DNA of 64,000 nt from Hymenobacter armeniacus (GCF_014699055.1 NZ_JACXAC010000002.1:806001-870000); one strand, 5' to 3'. Shown: positions 17,468-26,724, counted from the stretch's first letter. Notes: generated by a model not told the origin, from the letters alone. Numbers and translations are program-made.

Positions 17468-18376
17468 GTGGTGGGCATCCGTAACAGCGGGAATACGCGA
17501 AAGATTTTTGCCCTGTTTATGCTCTACCTGCTGCGCGACGCTTTTTTCCCGGTGTTGGTCTTCGTGCACGCCGTGCTGGTTGGCGCGCCGGCCAACCACG
17601 GGCGGGGCCGTTTTGAGCGCGCGCGCTACGCCGTGCACCGCGCCGGCCGCCTGCCCCGCGTGGTGCGCGAAAGCTCGGGCCTGGCCCGGGCCGACACGGC
17701 CACCATGCTCTGGACCCACGGCGATGCAGGCACGCCTGCCGAACTCTTTGAGGTAGCGCTGCCGGGTTCTGTCCGGCGCACACTCAACCTGGCGCCGCTG
17801 CCCAATACCGACTGGGAAGACCTGGCCCGCGACGCCGCCGGCCGCCTCTACCTCGGCGACTTCGGCAACAACCGCAACCAGCGCCGGGACCTGGCCATTT
17901 ACCGCCTGAGCGTGCGCGCGGGCCAGCCTGCAGTCGACACCATTGCCTTCCGCTACCCCGACCAGCGCGCGTTTCCGCCGCGCCGGGGCCGCCGCAACTT
18001 CGACTGCGAAGCCTTCTACTGGTACCAGGACAGCCTGCACCTGTTCAGCAAAGACCGCAGCCTGCGTCAGTACACCAAGCACTACGTGCTGCCGGCCCGC
18101 CCCGGCCGCCACGTGGCCGTGCTGCGCGACAGCCTCCGCCTCAACCGCCCCATCACCGCCGCCGACATCAGCCCCGACGGCCGCACGGTGGCCCTGCTGG
18201 CCTACGGCGGCGTGTTTCTGTTTACCAATGCGCCGGGCCGGCGCCTGTTCGACGAGCCGAAGCGCTTTCGGGCGCTGCCCACCACGGGCCAGGCCGAGGG
18301 GTTGGTGTTCCTCAACGATTCAACCTTGCTGCTGAGCAATGAGAAAGGGCGTTTGTATCGGGTGCAGCAGCGGTAG
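17468..18376 (+). CDS. Putative secreted beta-propeller-like protein of unknown function
   Basis: 302 residues from GTG 17468; ATG 17519 is an alternative start. A hydrophobic segment (FFPVLVFVHAVLVGAPA) lies near the N-terminus. The body contains RVVRESSGLARADTATMLWTHGD, NTDWEDLARDAAGRLYLGDFGNNRNQRRDL and a repeat-like DISPDGRTVALLAYGGVFLF. These are typical of an uncharacterised Bacteroidota family predicted to form a six-bladed propeller. No catalytic residues are recognised. The start codon is uncertain because there is no clear promoter. Confidence 0.6.
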   Translation: MVGIRNSGNTRKIFALFMLYLLRDAFFPVLVFVHAVLVGAPANHGRGRFERARYAVHRAGRLPRVVRESSGLARADTATMLWTHGDAGTPAELFEVALPGSVRRTLNLAPLPNTDWEDLARDAAGRLYLGDFGNNRNQRRDLAIYRLSVRAGQPAVDTIAFRYPDQRAFPPRRGRRNFDCEAFYWYQDSLHLFSKDRSLRQYTKHYVLPARPGRHVAVLRDSLRLNRPITAADISPDGRTVALLAYGGVFLFTNAPGRRLFDEPKRFRALPTTGQAEGLVFLNDSTLLLSNEKGRLYRVQQR

Positions 18377-18442
18377 TTAGGATGCGGGCAAAGTGCAGTA
18401 GCCAGTGCCCTGGCCGGCTGCGTTGGCGGCTTCACAGCGCCA

Positions 18443-18486
18443 CCGAAGAGTACAGGAAGGTTACGCCGGGTGGCCACGAGTTCTTG
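18443..18486 (+). promoter_or_regulatory. Tandem CAGG-box promoter S1 (deacetylase-PL22-GH105-GH106-rhaM operon)
   Basis: Units CCGAAGAGTA (18443-18452) and CAGGAAGGTT (18453-18462) are followed by 16 bp and a weak -7 AGTTCTTG (18479-18486). This predicts a transcript starting near 18493 and so a start codon downstream of GTG 18470. Confidence 0.7.
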
Positions 18487-18517
18487 CGGGGCCTTTCATC
18501 AATTTCCACCGCGCCCC

Positions 18518-19324
18518 GTGGCCTTGTCTGCTGAGTTTCGTTTGGTTGTGTGGCTGGCCCTGCTGGGGCTGGGGGCCGTTGGGCGCGCGTCGGCGCAGGT
18601 CATTCGGCGCCCCGTGCCGGACAAGCTCATCGTCCTCACCTTCGACGACGCGGCCGTGAGCCACGCCACCTACGTGGCCCCGCTGCTGAAGAAATACAGG
18701 TTCGGCGGCACGTTTTTCGTGTGCGAATTCCGGGAGCCGCCCTTCGCTGACAAGACCAAATACATGAGCTGGGCGCAAATTCGGGGGCTGCACCGGCAGG
18801 GGTTTGAGGTGGCCAGCCACACGCTCACGCACCAGCACGTGAACAAGCTGAGCCGGCCGCAGCTGGGCGCCGAGCTCGATTCCATTGAGGCGCGCTGCCG
18901 GGCCTGGGGCATTCCCCGGCCCACTACGTTTGCCTATCCCGGCTACGACACCCACCCCACGGCCACGGCGCTGCTGCCCGAGCGCGGCTACCTGTTTGCC
19001 CGCGCCGGTGGGGCCCGCGCCTACGACCCCGCCACCGACCACCCGACCTTGCTGCCCAGCTTCAGCATTTCGGGCCCCGACACGGCCAAGGTGCTGCGCG
19101 CCATCCGGCAGGCCCGCGGTGGCCGCATCGTGATTCTGACCGTGCACGGTGTGCCCGACGTGGCCCACTACTGGGTGACGACCCCGCCCACCTTGTTTGA
19201 ACAATACCTGGCTTACCTGCACGACCACCGCTACAAGGTCATCGCCCTGCGCGACCTCGCCCGCTACGTGAACGTGCCCGAGGCCCTGCGCACCCTGCCG
19301 CCGCGCTACGAAAACCTGAAATAA
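18518..19324 (+). CDS. Polysaccharide deacetylase (NodB homology, CE4)
   Basis: 268 residues from GTG 18518, giving a clean signal peptide (FRLVVWLALLGLGAVGRASAQ). The in-frame GTG 18470 would lie upstream of the predicted transcript start. NodB motifs: motif 1 LTFDDAAVSHA and motif 2 VASHTLTHQHVN (metal-binding His pair). FAYPGYDTHP is motif 3-like and LTVHGVPD is near the C-terminal His motif. These enzymes remove acetyl groups from polysaccharides using a bound metal. As first gene of an operon for RG degradation it may deacetylate RG or its oligomers; that substrate is inferred. The next gene follows after 27 nt. Confidence 0.8.
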   Translation: MALSAEFRLVVWLALLGLGAVGRASAQVIRRPVPDKLIVLTFDDAAVSHATYVAPLLKKYRFGGTFFVCEFREPPFADKTKYMSWAQIRGLHRQGFEVASHTLTHQHVNKLSRPQLGAELDSIEARCRAWGIPRPTTFAYPGYDTHPTATALLPERGYLFARAGGARAYDPATDHPTLLPSFSISGPDTAKVLRAIRQARGGRIVILTVHGVPDVAHYWVTTPPTLFEQYLAYLHDHRYKVIALRDLARYVNVPEALRTLPPRYENLK

Positions 19325-19351
19325 CCTGTCCTTCTCCTCCCAATCCCACCC

Positions 19352-20578
19352 ATGAAAACCAACCGCTACCTGCCCCTCGTGGGCGGCCTGCTGCTGAGCC
19401 TCGGCAGCCAGGCCCAAACCAAGCTGGCCACGGGCTCGCAAAAGCCCATGCCCGCCGCCGAGTGGATTGACGCCGACACCGGCCATAAAATCGTGCGCCT
19501 CACGGCCCTCGACGGCGCCAACGAGAGTTTCTACTTCCACAACAACCCGTTTGTGAAAAGCCTGGGCGCGGCCGGCGACAAAATGGTGTATTACCACAGC
19601 TCGCCGGCCGGCAAGCAGCTGTATGCGCTCAATCTCAAAACCCACCAGAGCGAAGCCCTCACCCGGCCCTTTGCCCGGGTGCACGGCGAAATAGTGGGCA
19701 AGAAGCGCCGCGAGGTGTTCTACCAGGTGGGCGACACGGTGTACGCCACGCACATCGACTCGAAGAAAACGCGCCGCGTGTTTGTGTTTCCGGCCGATTT
19801 CAAGGCCGACATCACCACGCTGAATGCCGACGAAAGCCAGCTGGGAGGGGCGTGGGGCAGCGATGCCGAGAAGGAAATTTACCGGCAGTACCCGGCCAAA
19901 AGCGACTTTTTTAACCGCATTTACGAAGCCAAGCTGCCGCGCACACTTTTCATGGTGAGCGCCGACGGCAACGGCCAGCTCACCAAGCTGTTTACGGATA
20001 ACGCGTGGCTGAACCATGTGCAGTTTTCGCCCACCGACCCGCGTTGTCTGATGTTTTGCCACGAAGGGCCGTGGGAAAAGGTGGACCGCATCTGGACCCT
20101 CGACACCAAAACCAAGGCCGTGAAGCTGGTGCACAAGCGCACGATGGACCGCGAAATAGCCGGCCATGAGTGGTTTGGGGCCGACGGCAAAACCATCTGG
20201 TTCGACCACCAGAAACCCCGTGGCCAAACTTTCGCGGTGACGGGCGCCAACCTGCAAACGGGCCAGGAGAAAAGCTACGCCCACACCCGCGACGAATGGT
20301 CGGTGCACTACACCAGCTCGGCCGACCAAAAGACCTTTGCCGGCGACGGCGGCTACCCCACCTCCGTGGCCAAATCGGCCGAAGGCCACTGGATTTACCT
20401 GTTCACGCCGGAAGGCGACCATTTCCGGTCCGAGAAGCTGGCCAATCTGAAGACGCACGACTACAAGCTGGAGCCCAACGTGCACTTTTCGCCCGATGGC
20501 AAATGGCTGATTTTCCGGGCCAATTTTGAGGGCCAGGCGCAGGTGTACGCCGTGGAAATAGCCAAGGCTGCGATTTAA
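19352..20578 (+). CDS. Oligogalacturonate lyase-like protein (PL22)
   Basis: 408 residues with a signal peptide (cleavage near residue 22, SQAQ-T), so it is periplasmic or secreted, unlike the cytoplasmic enterobacterial enzyme. It looks like a seven-bladed propeller. The family segment WLNHVQFSPTDPRCLMFCHEGPWEKVDRIWTL carries the metal-site His residues, and HEWFGADGKTIWFDHQ and NVHFSPDGKW follow. PL22 enzymes split oligogalacturonides by beta-elimination; in this operon an RG-derived substrate is possible. GH105 follows after 46 nt and would act on the unsaturated products. Confidence 0.8.
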   Translation: MKTNRYLPLVGGLLLSLGSQAQTKLATGSQKPMPAAEWIDADTGHKIVRLTALDGANESFYFHNNPFVKSLGAAGDKMVYYHSSPAGKQLYALNLKTHQSEALTRPFARVHGEIVGKKRREVFYQVGDTVYATHIDSKKTRRVFVFPADFKADITTLNADESQLGGAWGSDAEKEIYRQYPAKSDFFNRIYEAKLPRTLFMVSADGNGQLTKLFTDNAWLNHVQFSPTDPRCLMFCHEGPWEKVDRIWTLDTKTKAVKLVHKRTMDREIAGHEWFGADGKTIWFDHQKPRGQTFAVTGANLQTGQEKSYAHTRDEWSVHYTSSADQKTFAGDGGYPTSVAKSAEGHWIYLFTPEGDHFRSEKLANLKTHDYKLEPNVHFSPDGKWLIFRANFEGQAQVYAVEIAKAAI

Positions 20579-20624
20579 CGCGGCTGCCCCGGCCATCTGA
20601 TGACGTTTTAGAATTTCCCCATCT

Positions 20625-21755
20625 ATGCTAAAAACCACCCTGCATTCCTTGCTCTGCGCGGCGCTGCTGCTGGCGCTGCCCGCCGCGGCCCAGAAGCTGC
20701 CCAAGAAAAAAGCCGTGCTCAAGGCCATGACCCTGACCAACGACTACTTCATGGCGAAGTGGCCGGACACGGGCAAGGAAATTGTGACCAACAAAACCCG
20801 CCCCAGCCACATCTGGACGCGCGGCGTGTACTATGAAGGCCTGATGGCCCTGTACCGCACCGACCAGCAAAAGCGCTACTACGACTACGCCGTGGACTGG
20901 GGCCAGAAGCACCAATGGGGCATTCGCAACGGCGTGACCGACCGCAACGCCGACAACCAGTGCGCCGGCCAAACCTACCTGGAGCTCTACCAGATTGACC
21001 CCAAGCCCGAGCGCCTGCACGACATCAAAGCCGCCGTGGACAACATGGTGGCCAGCGACAAAGTGGACGACTGGAACTGGATTGACGCCCTGCAAATGGC
21101 CATGCCGGTGTTTGCCAAGCTGGCTGTCATCACCAAAGACAACGCCTACTACGAGAAGATGTACGCCGTCTACAACTTCTCGAAAACCCAGCACGGCGGC
21201 AACGGCCTCTACAACCCGCAAGACAAGCTGTGGTGGCGCGACAAAGACTTTGTGCCCCCTTACAAAGAGCCTAACGGCGAAGACTGCTACTGGAGCCGCG
21301 GCAACGGCTGGGTGGTGGCTGCCATGGTGCGCGTGCTGGAAGTGATGCCCAAAGACGCCCCCCACCGCGCCGAATACGAGCAGATGTACCTGGCCATGAT
21401 GCAGGCCCTGCCGCCCCTGCAGCGCCCCGACGGCTTCTGGAACGTGAGCCTGCACGACCCCACGCACTTTGGCGGCAAGGAAATGACGGGCACCGCCCTC
21501 TTCACCTACGGCATGGCCTGGGGCCTGAACAACGGCCTGCTCGACAAAAAGCAGTACGAGCCCATCATCGCCAAAGCCTGGCAGGGCATGGTGAAAGACT
21601 GCATCCACCAAGACGGCTTTTTGGGCTACGTGCAGGGCACCGGCAAGGAACCCAAAGACAGCCAGCCCGTGAGCTACACCAGCAAGCCCGACTTTGAGGA
21701 CTACGGCCTCGGCTGCTTTCTGCTGGCCGGGAGCGAAGTTTACAAGCTGAAGTAA
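20625..21755 (+). CDS. Unsaturated rhamnogalacturonyl hydrolase (GH105)
   Basis: 376 residues, standard for GH105. A signal peptide (to about residue 22) is followed by an (alpha/alpha)6 barrel. Family segments: RPSHIWTRGVYYEGLMALY, DRNADNQCAGQTYLELY and DDWNWIDALQMAMPVF, the last two holding the Asp residues that act on the double bond, then YWSRGNGWVVAAMVRVLE. It removes the unsaturated galacturonyl end left by RG lyases. From residue about 56 onward the gene is duplicated: an identical copy forms the 3' part of the next ORF. Confidence 0.93.
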   Translation: MLKTTLHSLLCAALLLALPAAAQKLPKKKAVLKAMTLTNDYFMAKWPDTGKEIVTNKTRPSHIWTRGVYYEGLMALYRTDQQKRYYDYAVDWGQKHQWGIRNGVTDRNADNQCAGQTYLELYQIDPKPERLHDIKAAVDNMVASDKVDDWNWIDALQMAMPVFAKLAVITKDNAYYEKMYAVYNFSKTQHGGNGLYNPQDKLWWRDKDFVPPYKEPNGEDCYWSRGNGWVVAAMVRVLEVMPKDAPHRAEYEQMYLAMMQALPPLQRPDGFWNVSLHDPTHFGGKEMTGTALFTYGMAWGLNNGLLDKKQYEPIIAKAWQGMVKDCIHQDGFLGYVQGTGKEPKDSQPVSYTSKPDFEDYGLGCFLLAGSEVYKLK

Positions 21756-22170
21756 CGACTGGCGCCCCGCCACAGCAACCACCCCATGAAACGCTCCCTC
21801 GCCCTTCTTCTCCTGGCCTCGCTCGGCGCCCACGCGCAGGCCCCCAAATGGCCCGCCATCACCCAGCAAACCAAGCCCTGGACGCGCTGGTGGTGGGAGG
21901 GCAGCGCCGTGAACAAAGCCGACCTCACGCACTTGCTCACCGAGTACCAGAAGGCGGGCCTGGGCGGCATGGAAATCACGACCATCTACGGCGTGAAGGG
22001 CACCGAGAGTCAGTTCATCAACTTCTTGTCGCCGAAGTGGATGGACATGCTCTCGCACACCCTCACCGAAGCGGGCCGCCTGGGCCTGGGCATCGACATG
22101 GCCCAGGCCTCGGGCTGGCCCTTCGGCGGGCCCTGGGTGACGCCGGCCGACGCCTCCAAATACGTGACCT
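20791..22170 (+). repeat. 1,380-bp tandem duplication, copy 1
   Basis: It spans GH105 from about codon 56, the intergenic 30 nt and the first 128 codons of the rhamnosidase reading frame. It is followed directly by an apparently identical copy. The 8-bp sequence ACAAAACC stands at both ends and the middle (20791, 22171, 23551), within the longer near-match GTGACCnACAAAACC. Confidence 0.95.
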
Positions 22171-23135
22171 ACAAAACCCGCCCCAGCCACATCTGGACGC
22201 GCGGCGTGTACTATGAAGGCCTGATGGCCCTGTACCGCACCGACCAGCAAAAGCGCTACTACGACTACGCCGTGGACTGGGGCCAGAAGCACCAATGGGG
22301 CATTCGCAACGGCGTGACCGACCGCAACGCCGACAACCAGTGCGCCGGCCAAACCTACCTGGAGCTCTACCAGATTGACCCCAAGCCCGAGCGCCTGCAC
22401 GACATCAAAGCCGCCGTGGACAACATGGTGGCCAGCGACAAAGTGGACGACTGGAACTGGATTGACGCCCTGCAAATGGCCATGCCGGTGTTTGCCAAGC
22501 TGGCTGTCATCACCAAAGACAACGCCTACTACGAGAAGATGTACGCCGTCTACAACTTCTCGAAAACCCAGCACGGCGGCAACGGCCTCTACAACCCGCA
22601 AGACAAGCTGTGGTGGCGCGACAAAGACTTTGTGCCCCCTTACAAAGAGCCTAACGGCGAAGACTGCTACTGGAGCCGCGGCAACGGCTGGGTGGTGGCT
22701 GCCATGGTGCGCGTGCTGGAAGTGATGCCCAAAGACGCCCCCCACCGCGCCGAATACGAGCAGATGTACCTGGCCATGATGCAGGCCCTGCCGCCCCTGC
22801 AGCGCCCCGACGGCTTCTGGAACGTGAGCCTGCACGACCCCACGCACTTTGGCGGCAAGGAAATGACGGGCACCGCCCTCTTCACCTACGGCATGGCCTG
22901 GGGCCTGAACAACGGCCTGCTCGACAAAAAGCAGTACGAGCCCATCATCGCCAAAGCCTGGCAGGGCATGGTGAAAGACTGCATCCACCAAGACGGCTTT
23001 TTGGGCTACGTGCAGGGCACCGGCAAGGAACCCAAAGACAGCCAGCCCGTGAGCTACACCAGCAAGCCCGACTTTGAGGACTACGGCCTCGGCTGCTTTC
23101 TGCTGGCCGGGAGCGAAGTTTACAAGCTGAAGTAA
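21786..23135 (+). CDS. Chimeric ORF: rhamnosidase N-terminus fused to GH105 body
   Basis: 449 residues. Residues 1 to about 129 are identical to the start of the GH106 rhamnosidase at 23166, including the signal peptide. The rest is identical to the GH105 protein from about residue 56 to its end. The fusion is in frame because the duplication unit is a multiple of three. The GH105 Asp-containing segments (DRNADNQ, DDWNWIDALQ) are kept, but the first helices of the barrel are replaced by a fragment of an unrelated barrel. It may be expressed from the operon and exported, but whether it folds is doubtful. An assembly artefact is possible, since the two copies look identical. Confidence 0.8.
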   Translation: MKRSLALLLLASLGAHAQAPKWPAITQQTKPWTRWWWEGSAVNKADLTHLLTEYQKAGLGGMEITTIYGVKGTESQFINFLSPKWMDMLSHTLTEAGRLGLGIDMAQASGWPFGGPWVTPADASKYVTYKTRPSHIWTRGVYYEGLMALYRTDQQKRYYDYAVDWGQKHQWGIRNGVTDRNADNQCAGQTYLELYQIDPKPERLHDIKAAVDNMVASDKVDDWNWIDALQMAMPVFAKLAVITKDNAYYEKMYAVYNFSKTQHGGNGLYNPQDKLWWRDKDFVPPYKEPNGEDCYWSRGNGWVVAAMVRVLEVMPKDAPHRAEYEQMYLAMMQALPPLQRPDGFWNVSLHDPTHFGGKEMTGTALFTYGMAWGLNNGLLDKKQYEPIIAKAWQGMVKDCIHQDGFLGYVQGTGKEPKDSQPVSYTSKPDFEDYGLGCFLLAGSEVYKLK

Positions 23136-23550
23136 CGACTGGCGCCCCGCCACAGCAACCACCCCATGAAACGCTCCCTCGCCCTTCTTCTCCTGGCCTC
23201 GCTCGGCGCCCACGCGCAGGCCCCCAAATGGCCCGCCATCACCCAGCAAACCAAGCCCTGGACGCGCTGGTGGTGGGAGGGCAGCGCCGTGAACAAAGCC
23301 GACCTCACGCACTTGCTCACCGAGTACCAGAAGGCGGGCCTGGGCGGCATGGAAATCACGACCATCTACGGCGTGAAGGGCACCGAGAGTCAGTTCATCA
23401 ACTTCTTGTCGCCGAAGTGGATGGACATGCTCTCGCACACCCTCACCGAAGCGGGCCGCCTGGGCCTGGGCATCGACATGGCCCAGGCCTCGGGCTGGCC
23501 CTTCGGCGGGCCCTGGGTGACGCCGGCCGACGCCTCCAAATACGTGACCT
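22171..23550 (+). repeat. 1,380-bp tandem duplication, copy 2
   Basis: Line-by-line reading shows no difference from copy 1 (20791-22170). The right edge is at ACAAAACC (23551-23558), where the sequence continues into the unique part of the rhamnosidase. Confidence 0.95.
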
Positions 23551-26006
23551 ACAAAACCTTCGAGGTGAAAGGCGGCGCCAGCCTGGCCGAGCCGGTCACG
23601 TTCCTGCAGAAACCCATTGCCAACGCCGTGGGCCACAAGGTGGACCTCAAGCAGCTGTCGGACCCCGTGGCCACCAACAAAAACCTGCAAACCCTGGCCC
23701 TCGACCAGGTGCGCTACGAGAAGCTTATCCCGCTGCAAGCCCTCATCGCCTATTCTGACAAGGGCGCCACCGAAGACCTGACCAGCAAAGTCGACGCCAA
23801 GGGCAAGCTAGCTTGGACGGCCCCGGCCGGCTCCAGCTGGACGCTGTACGCCCTGTTCCAAGGCGGGCACGGCAAGCAGGTGGAGCGCGCCGGCCCCGGC
23901 GGCGAGGGCGACGTCATCGACCACCTTTCCAAAACGGCCACCGACCATTACCTGGCGCATTTCGACAAGGCTTTTGCGGGGCACAACGTCAAGCCCATTC
24001 GCGCCTTTTTTAACGACTCCTACGAGGTGGACGACGCCCAGGGCGAGGCCAACTGGACGCCGCTGATGTTCTCGGAATTCAGCCGGCGGCGGGGCTACGA
24101 CTTGCGCCAGCACCTGCCTGCCCTGTTTGGCAAAGCCACGGAGGACGAAAACCAGCGCGTGCTCACCGACTACCGCGAAACCATCTCGGAGCTGCTGCTC
24201 GAAAACTACACCAAAACCTGGGGCGCCTGGGCCAAAACCCACGACGCCCTGATTCGGAACCAGGCCCACGGCTCGCCGGCCAACATTCTGGATTTGTACG
24301 CCGCCACCGACATACCCGAAACGGAAGGGGAGAACCTCACGCGCATCAAGTTTGCGTCGTCGGCCGCCCACGTCACGGGCAAGCCGCTGACGTCGGCCGA
24401 GACGGCGACCTGGGAGAATGACCATTTCCTGAGCAAGCTCTCGGACGTGAAAAAGGCCATCGACCGCATGCTGCTCGGCGGCGTCAACCACGTGTTTTAC
24501 CACGGCACGGCCTATTCCCCGCAGGCGGCCAAGTGGCCCGGCTGGCTGTTCTACGCCGCCGTGGAGTTTAACCCGCAAAACCCGTTCTGGACGGATTTCG
24601 GCAAGCTGAACCACTACACCGCCCGCTGCCAATCGTTCCTGCAGGCGGGCCAGCCCGACAACGACGTGCTGCTGTACTTGCCGCAATCCGACGCCTACAC
24701 CCGGCCCGGCAAGGTGCTGCTGCAGCACTTCGACGGCATCGAGCACGGCTTCAAAGGCCTCCCTGTGGAGGCGACCAGCGAGCTGCTGCTGGCCAAAGGC
24801 TACGGCTACGACTTCATTTCCGACAAGCAGGTGCTGGGCCTGAAAAACGAGGGCGCCGCCCTGGCCACCGGCGGCACCAGCTACCAGACGCTGCTGGTGC
24901 CCGACGCCCACCTCATGCCGTTGCTTACCCTGGAGCAGCTGTTGCGCCTGGCCACCAACGGCGCCACCATCCTGCTGCAAAACCAAGCCCCGGCCGACGT
25001 GCCCGGCTACGGCAACCTGGAAAACCGGCGCGTCAATTTTCAGAAGCTCGTGGCGCAGTTCAAGTTCAAAGACGGCAAGGACGGCGTGCGCCAGGCCACC
25101 GTGGGCAAGGGCCGCGTGCTGCTGGGCGCCGACGTGAACACGCTGCTGGCCCAGGCCGGCGTGAAGCGCGAAACCCTGGTCGACGAAGGCCTGCAGTTCA
25201 TCCGGCGGCGCCACGCTGGGGGGCACACCTACTTCCTGGCCAACTGGGGCGAGAAGCCCGTGGCCGCCTGGGTGCCCCTGGCGACGGCCGCCAAATCGGC
25301 CGCCCTCTACAACCCCATGACCGAGCAAACCGGCATGGCCTCGCTGCGCACCACCACGCAGGGCCTGGCCGAAGCCTACGTGCAGCTGGCCCCCGGCGAA
25401 ACCTGCCTGCTCGACACCAACGAGGGCGCCGCCACCGGCCCGGCTTACCCTTACATGACCCTGGCGGCCGCGCCCCAGCCGCTCTCTGCGCCCTGGGAGC
25501 TGAGTTTCCTTTCGGGCGGCCCGGAGCTGCCGGCCAAGCAGCAGGTGCGCGAGCTGGCCTCCTGGACCACCCTGGCCGGCGAGGCGGGCAAGAAGTTTTC
25601 GGGCACGGCCGCCTACACCACCACTTTCGCCATGCCGCAGGGCACCGCCGACGGCTGGCTGCTCGACCTGGGCCGCGTGGCCCAAAGCGCCCGCGTGCAG
25701 CTCAACGGCCAGCCGGTAGGCACGCTGCTGGGGCCCGTGTACCAAGTGTACCTACCCAAGTATCAGCTCAAGGCCAACAACACGCTCACCGTGACCGTGA
25801 GCAACCTGATGGCCAACCGCATCATCGACCTGGACCGCAACCACGTCGACTGGAAGATTTTCTACAACACCAACATGCCCGCCAAGCTCAAGGAAAACCG
25901 CGGCGCCGACGGCCTCTTCACCGCCGAGAAGTGGGCGCCGCTGGAATCCGGCCTGCTGGGCCCGGTCACCCTCACGCCGGCGTCGGTAGGCGCTCCGGTT
26001 CAATAA
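23166..26006 (+). CDS. Alpha-L-rhamnosidase (GH106)
   Basis: 946 residues. A signal peptide (SLALLLLASLGAHAQA) is followed by the GH106 barrel start TRWWWEGSAVNKADL and GGMEITTIYGVKG, characteristic of the family. DMAQASGWPFGGPWV comes next, with FFNDSYEVDDAQGEANWT and GVNHVFYHGTAYSPQ further on. C-terminal beta-sandwich modules include a galactose-binding-like one (DGWLLDLGRVAQSARVQLNGQPVG). GH106 enzymes release terminal alpha-L-rhamnose from RG and glycosides. The product passes to the mutarotase encoded 7 nt downstream. Its 5' end (385 nt) is also present in the preceding chimeric ORF. Confidence 0.92.
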   Translation: MKRSLALLLLASLGAHAQAPKWPAITQQTKPWTRWWWEGSAVNKADLTHLLTEYQKAGLGGMEITTIYGVKGTESQFINFLSPKWMDMLSHTLTEAGRLGLGIDMAQASGWPFGGPWVTPADASKYVTYKTFEVKGGASLAEPVTFLQKPIANAVGHKVDLKQLSDPVATNKNLQTLALDQVRYEKLIPLQALIAYSDKGATEDLTSKVDAKGKLAWTAPAGSSWTLYALFQGGHGKQVERAGPGGEGDVIDHLSKTATDHYLAHFDKAFAGHNVKPIRAFFNDSYEVDDAQGEANWTPLMFSEFSRRRGYDLRQHLPALFGKATEDENQRVLTDYRETISELLLENYTKTWGAWAKTHDALIRNQAHGSPANILDLYAATDIPETEGENLTRIKFASSAAHVTGKPLTSAETATWENDHFLSKLSDVKKAIDRMLLGGVNHVFYHGTAYSPQAAKWPGWLFYAAVEFNPQNPFWTDFGKLNHYTARCQSFLQAGQPDNDVLLYLPQSDAYTRPGKVLLQHFDGIEHGFKGLPVEATSELLLAKGYGYDFISDKQVLGLKNEGAALATGGTSYQTLLVPDAHLMPLLTLEQLLRLATNGATILLQNQAPADVPGYGNLENRRVNFQKLVAQFKFKDGKDGVRQATVGKGRVLLGADVNTLLAQAGVKRETLVDEGLQFIRRRHAGGHTYFLANWGEKPVAAWVPLATAAKSAALYNPMTEQTGMASLRTTTQGLAEAYVQLAPGETCLLDTNEGAATGPAYPYMTLAAAPQPLSAPWELSFLSGGPELPAKQQVRELASWTTLAGEAGKKFSGTAAYTTTFAMPQGTADGWLLDLGRVAQSARVQLNGQPVGTLLGPVYQVYLPKYQLKANNTLTVTVSNLMANRIIDLDRNHVDWKIFYNTNMPAKLKENRGADGLFTAEKWAPLESGLLGPVTLTPASVGAPVQ

Positions 26007-26013
26007 TTTTTTT

Positions 26014-26328
26014 ATGGAAGAAGTAGCCTTCACCATGAAGCTGAAACCCGGCGTGGCCGCCGAGTACAAGCGCCGCCACGACGAAATCTGGCCCGAGCTC
26101 ACGGCCCTGCTGCACGAGGCCGGCATTCGGGATTATTCCATTTACCTCGACGCGGCCAGCGGCACCCTGTTTGCGGTGCAGAAGCGCGTGCCCGGCCACA
26201 CCACCGACCTGTTGCCGACCACCGAAACCATGCAGCGCTGGTGGGCCTACATGGGCGACCTGATGGACACCAATCCCGACAACTCGCCGGTGGTGCAGCC
26301 GCTGGCGCGCGTGTTTCACCAGGCCTAA
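26014..26328 (+). CDS. rhaM: L-rhamnose mutarotase
   Basis: 104 residues, the exact family size. RhaM interconverts alpha and beta anomers of L-rhamnose in the cytoplasm. The sequence matches the family throughout: AFTMKLKPGVAAEYKRRHDEIWPEL with the catalytic His, GIRDYSIYLDAASGTLFAV, and RWWAYMGDLMDTNPDNSP. It is the last gene of the operon that starts at S1, 7 nt after the rhamnosidase. Confidence 0.97.
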   Translation: MEEVAFTMKLKPGVAAEYKRRHDEIWPELTALLHEAGIRDYSIYLDAASGTLFAVQKRVPGHTTDLLPTTETMQRWWAYMGDLMDTNPDNSPVVQPLARVFHQA

Positions 26329-26380
26329 GCGGGCAGCAGCAAAAGGCGGTTAGTATTCACTCACCAGATTTTTCCCATAG

Positions 26381-26425
26381 CAGGAGGGTGCGGGAAGGTT
26401 TCGGCCGGGCAAGGCGACAGCTTTG
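26381..26425 (+). promoter_or_regulatory. Tandem CAGG-box promoter S2 with no visible gene
   Basis: Units CAGGAGGGTG (26381-26390) and CGGGAAGGTT (26391-26400), then 17 bp, then CAGCTTTG (26418-26425), the same -7 as in front of rhaT. No convincing ORF follows before the terminator at 26691. Confidence 0.65.
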
Positions 26426-26431
26426 TAAGGT

Positions 26432-26724
26432 GAGTTACTTACAACCTGACTGGCGCGCAGCAGGATGGTAAAAGATTGGGTGGGAGTCCTCTTTCATCTG
26501 TCTCTGCGGCGCGCCATGTCAGTGTTGCCAGCCCAATGGCCCCGTGGGTTTCAGGCCGGTCGCAGTCACGGCAGCCGCCTTGATGGTCGCCGCCGGGTTC
26601 GCCTTACGGGCCCCGCGAAAGCCAAAATGCCTGCGCCCCCATCAATGTTTAAAAGGACAAAGTGAGTTTAAGTGAAACAATAAACGACGAAGAGGCGGCC
26701 TCCACTGGGGGCCGCTTCTTTTTT
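26432..26724 (+). ncRNA. Candidate small RNA or promoter relic between S2 and a terminator
   Basis: The 416-nt gap 26329-26744 has no supportable gene. A full promoter (S2) at one end and a strong terminator at the other predict a transcript of about 290 nt. The only ORF inside (26465-26665, 66 residues, Arg/Pro-rich) looks random. It could be a regulatory RNA of the rhamnose regulon, or what is left of a deleted gene. Confidence 0.35.
26691..26724. terminator. Rho-independent terminator
   Basis: A 13-bp stem with G-U pairs (26691-26703 with 26707-26719), a 3-nt loop, then six T residues. It separates the rightward rhaM/S2 transcripts from the converging lutC gene. Confidence 0.85.

Noticed and set aside
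20791..23550. GH105 copy 2 as an independent functional GH105 gene
   Set aside because: It lacks its own start and signal peptide; the first 55 residues are replaced by the rhamnosidase start, so it is described as a chimera.
26465..26665. 66-codon ORF in the rhaM-lutC gap as a small protein gene
   Set aside because: Its composition (Arg, Pro, Ala) is that of random GC-rich sequence, with no signal peptide, domain or coding periodicity that I can see.
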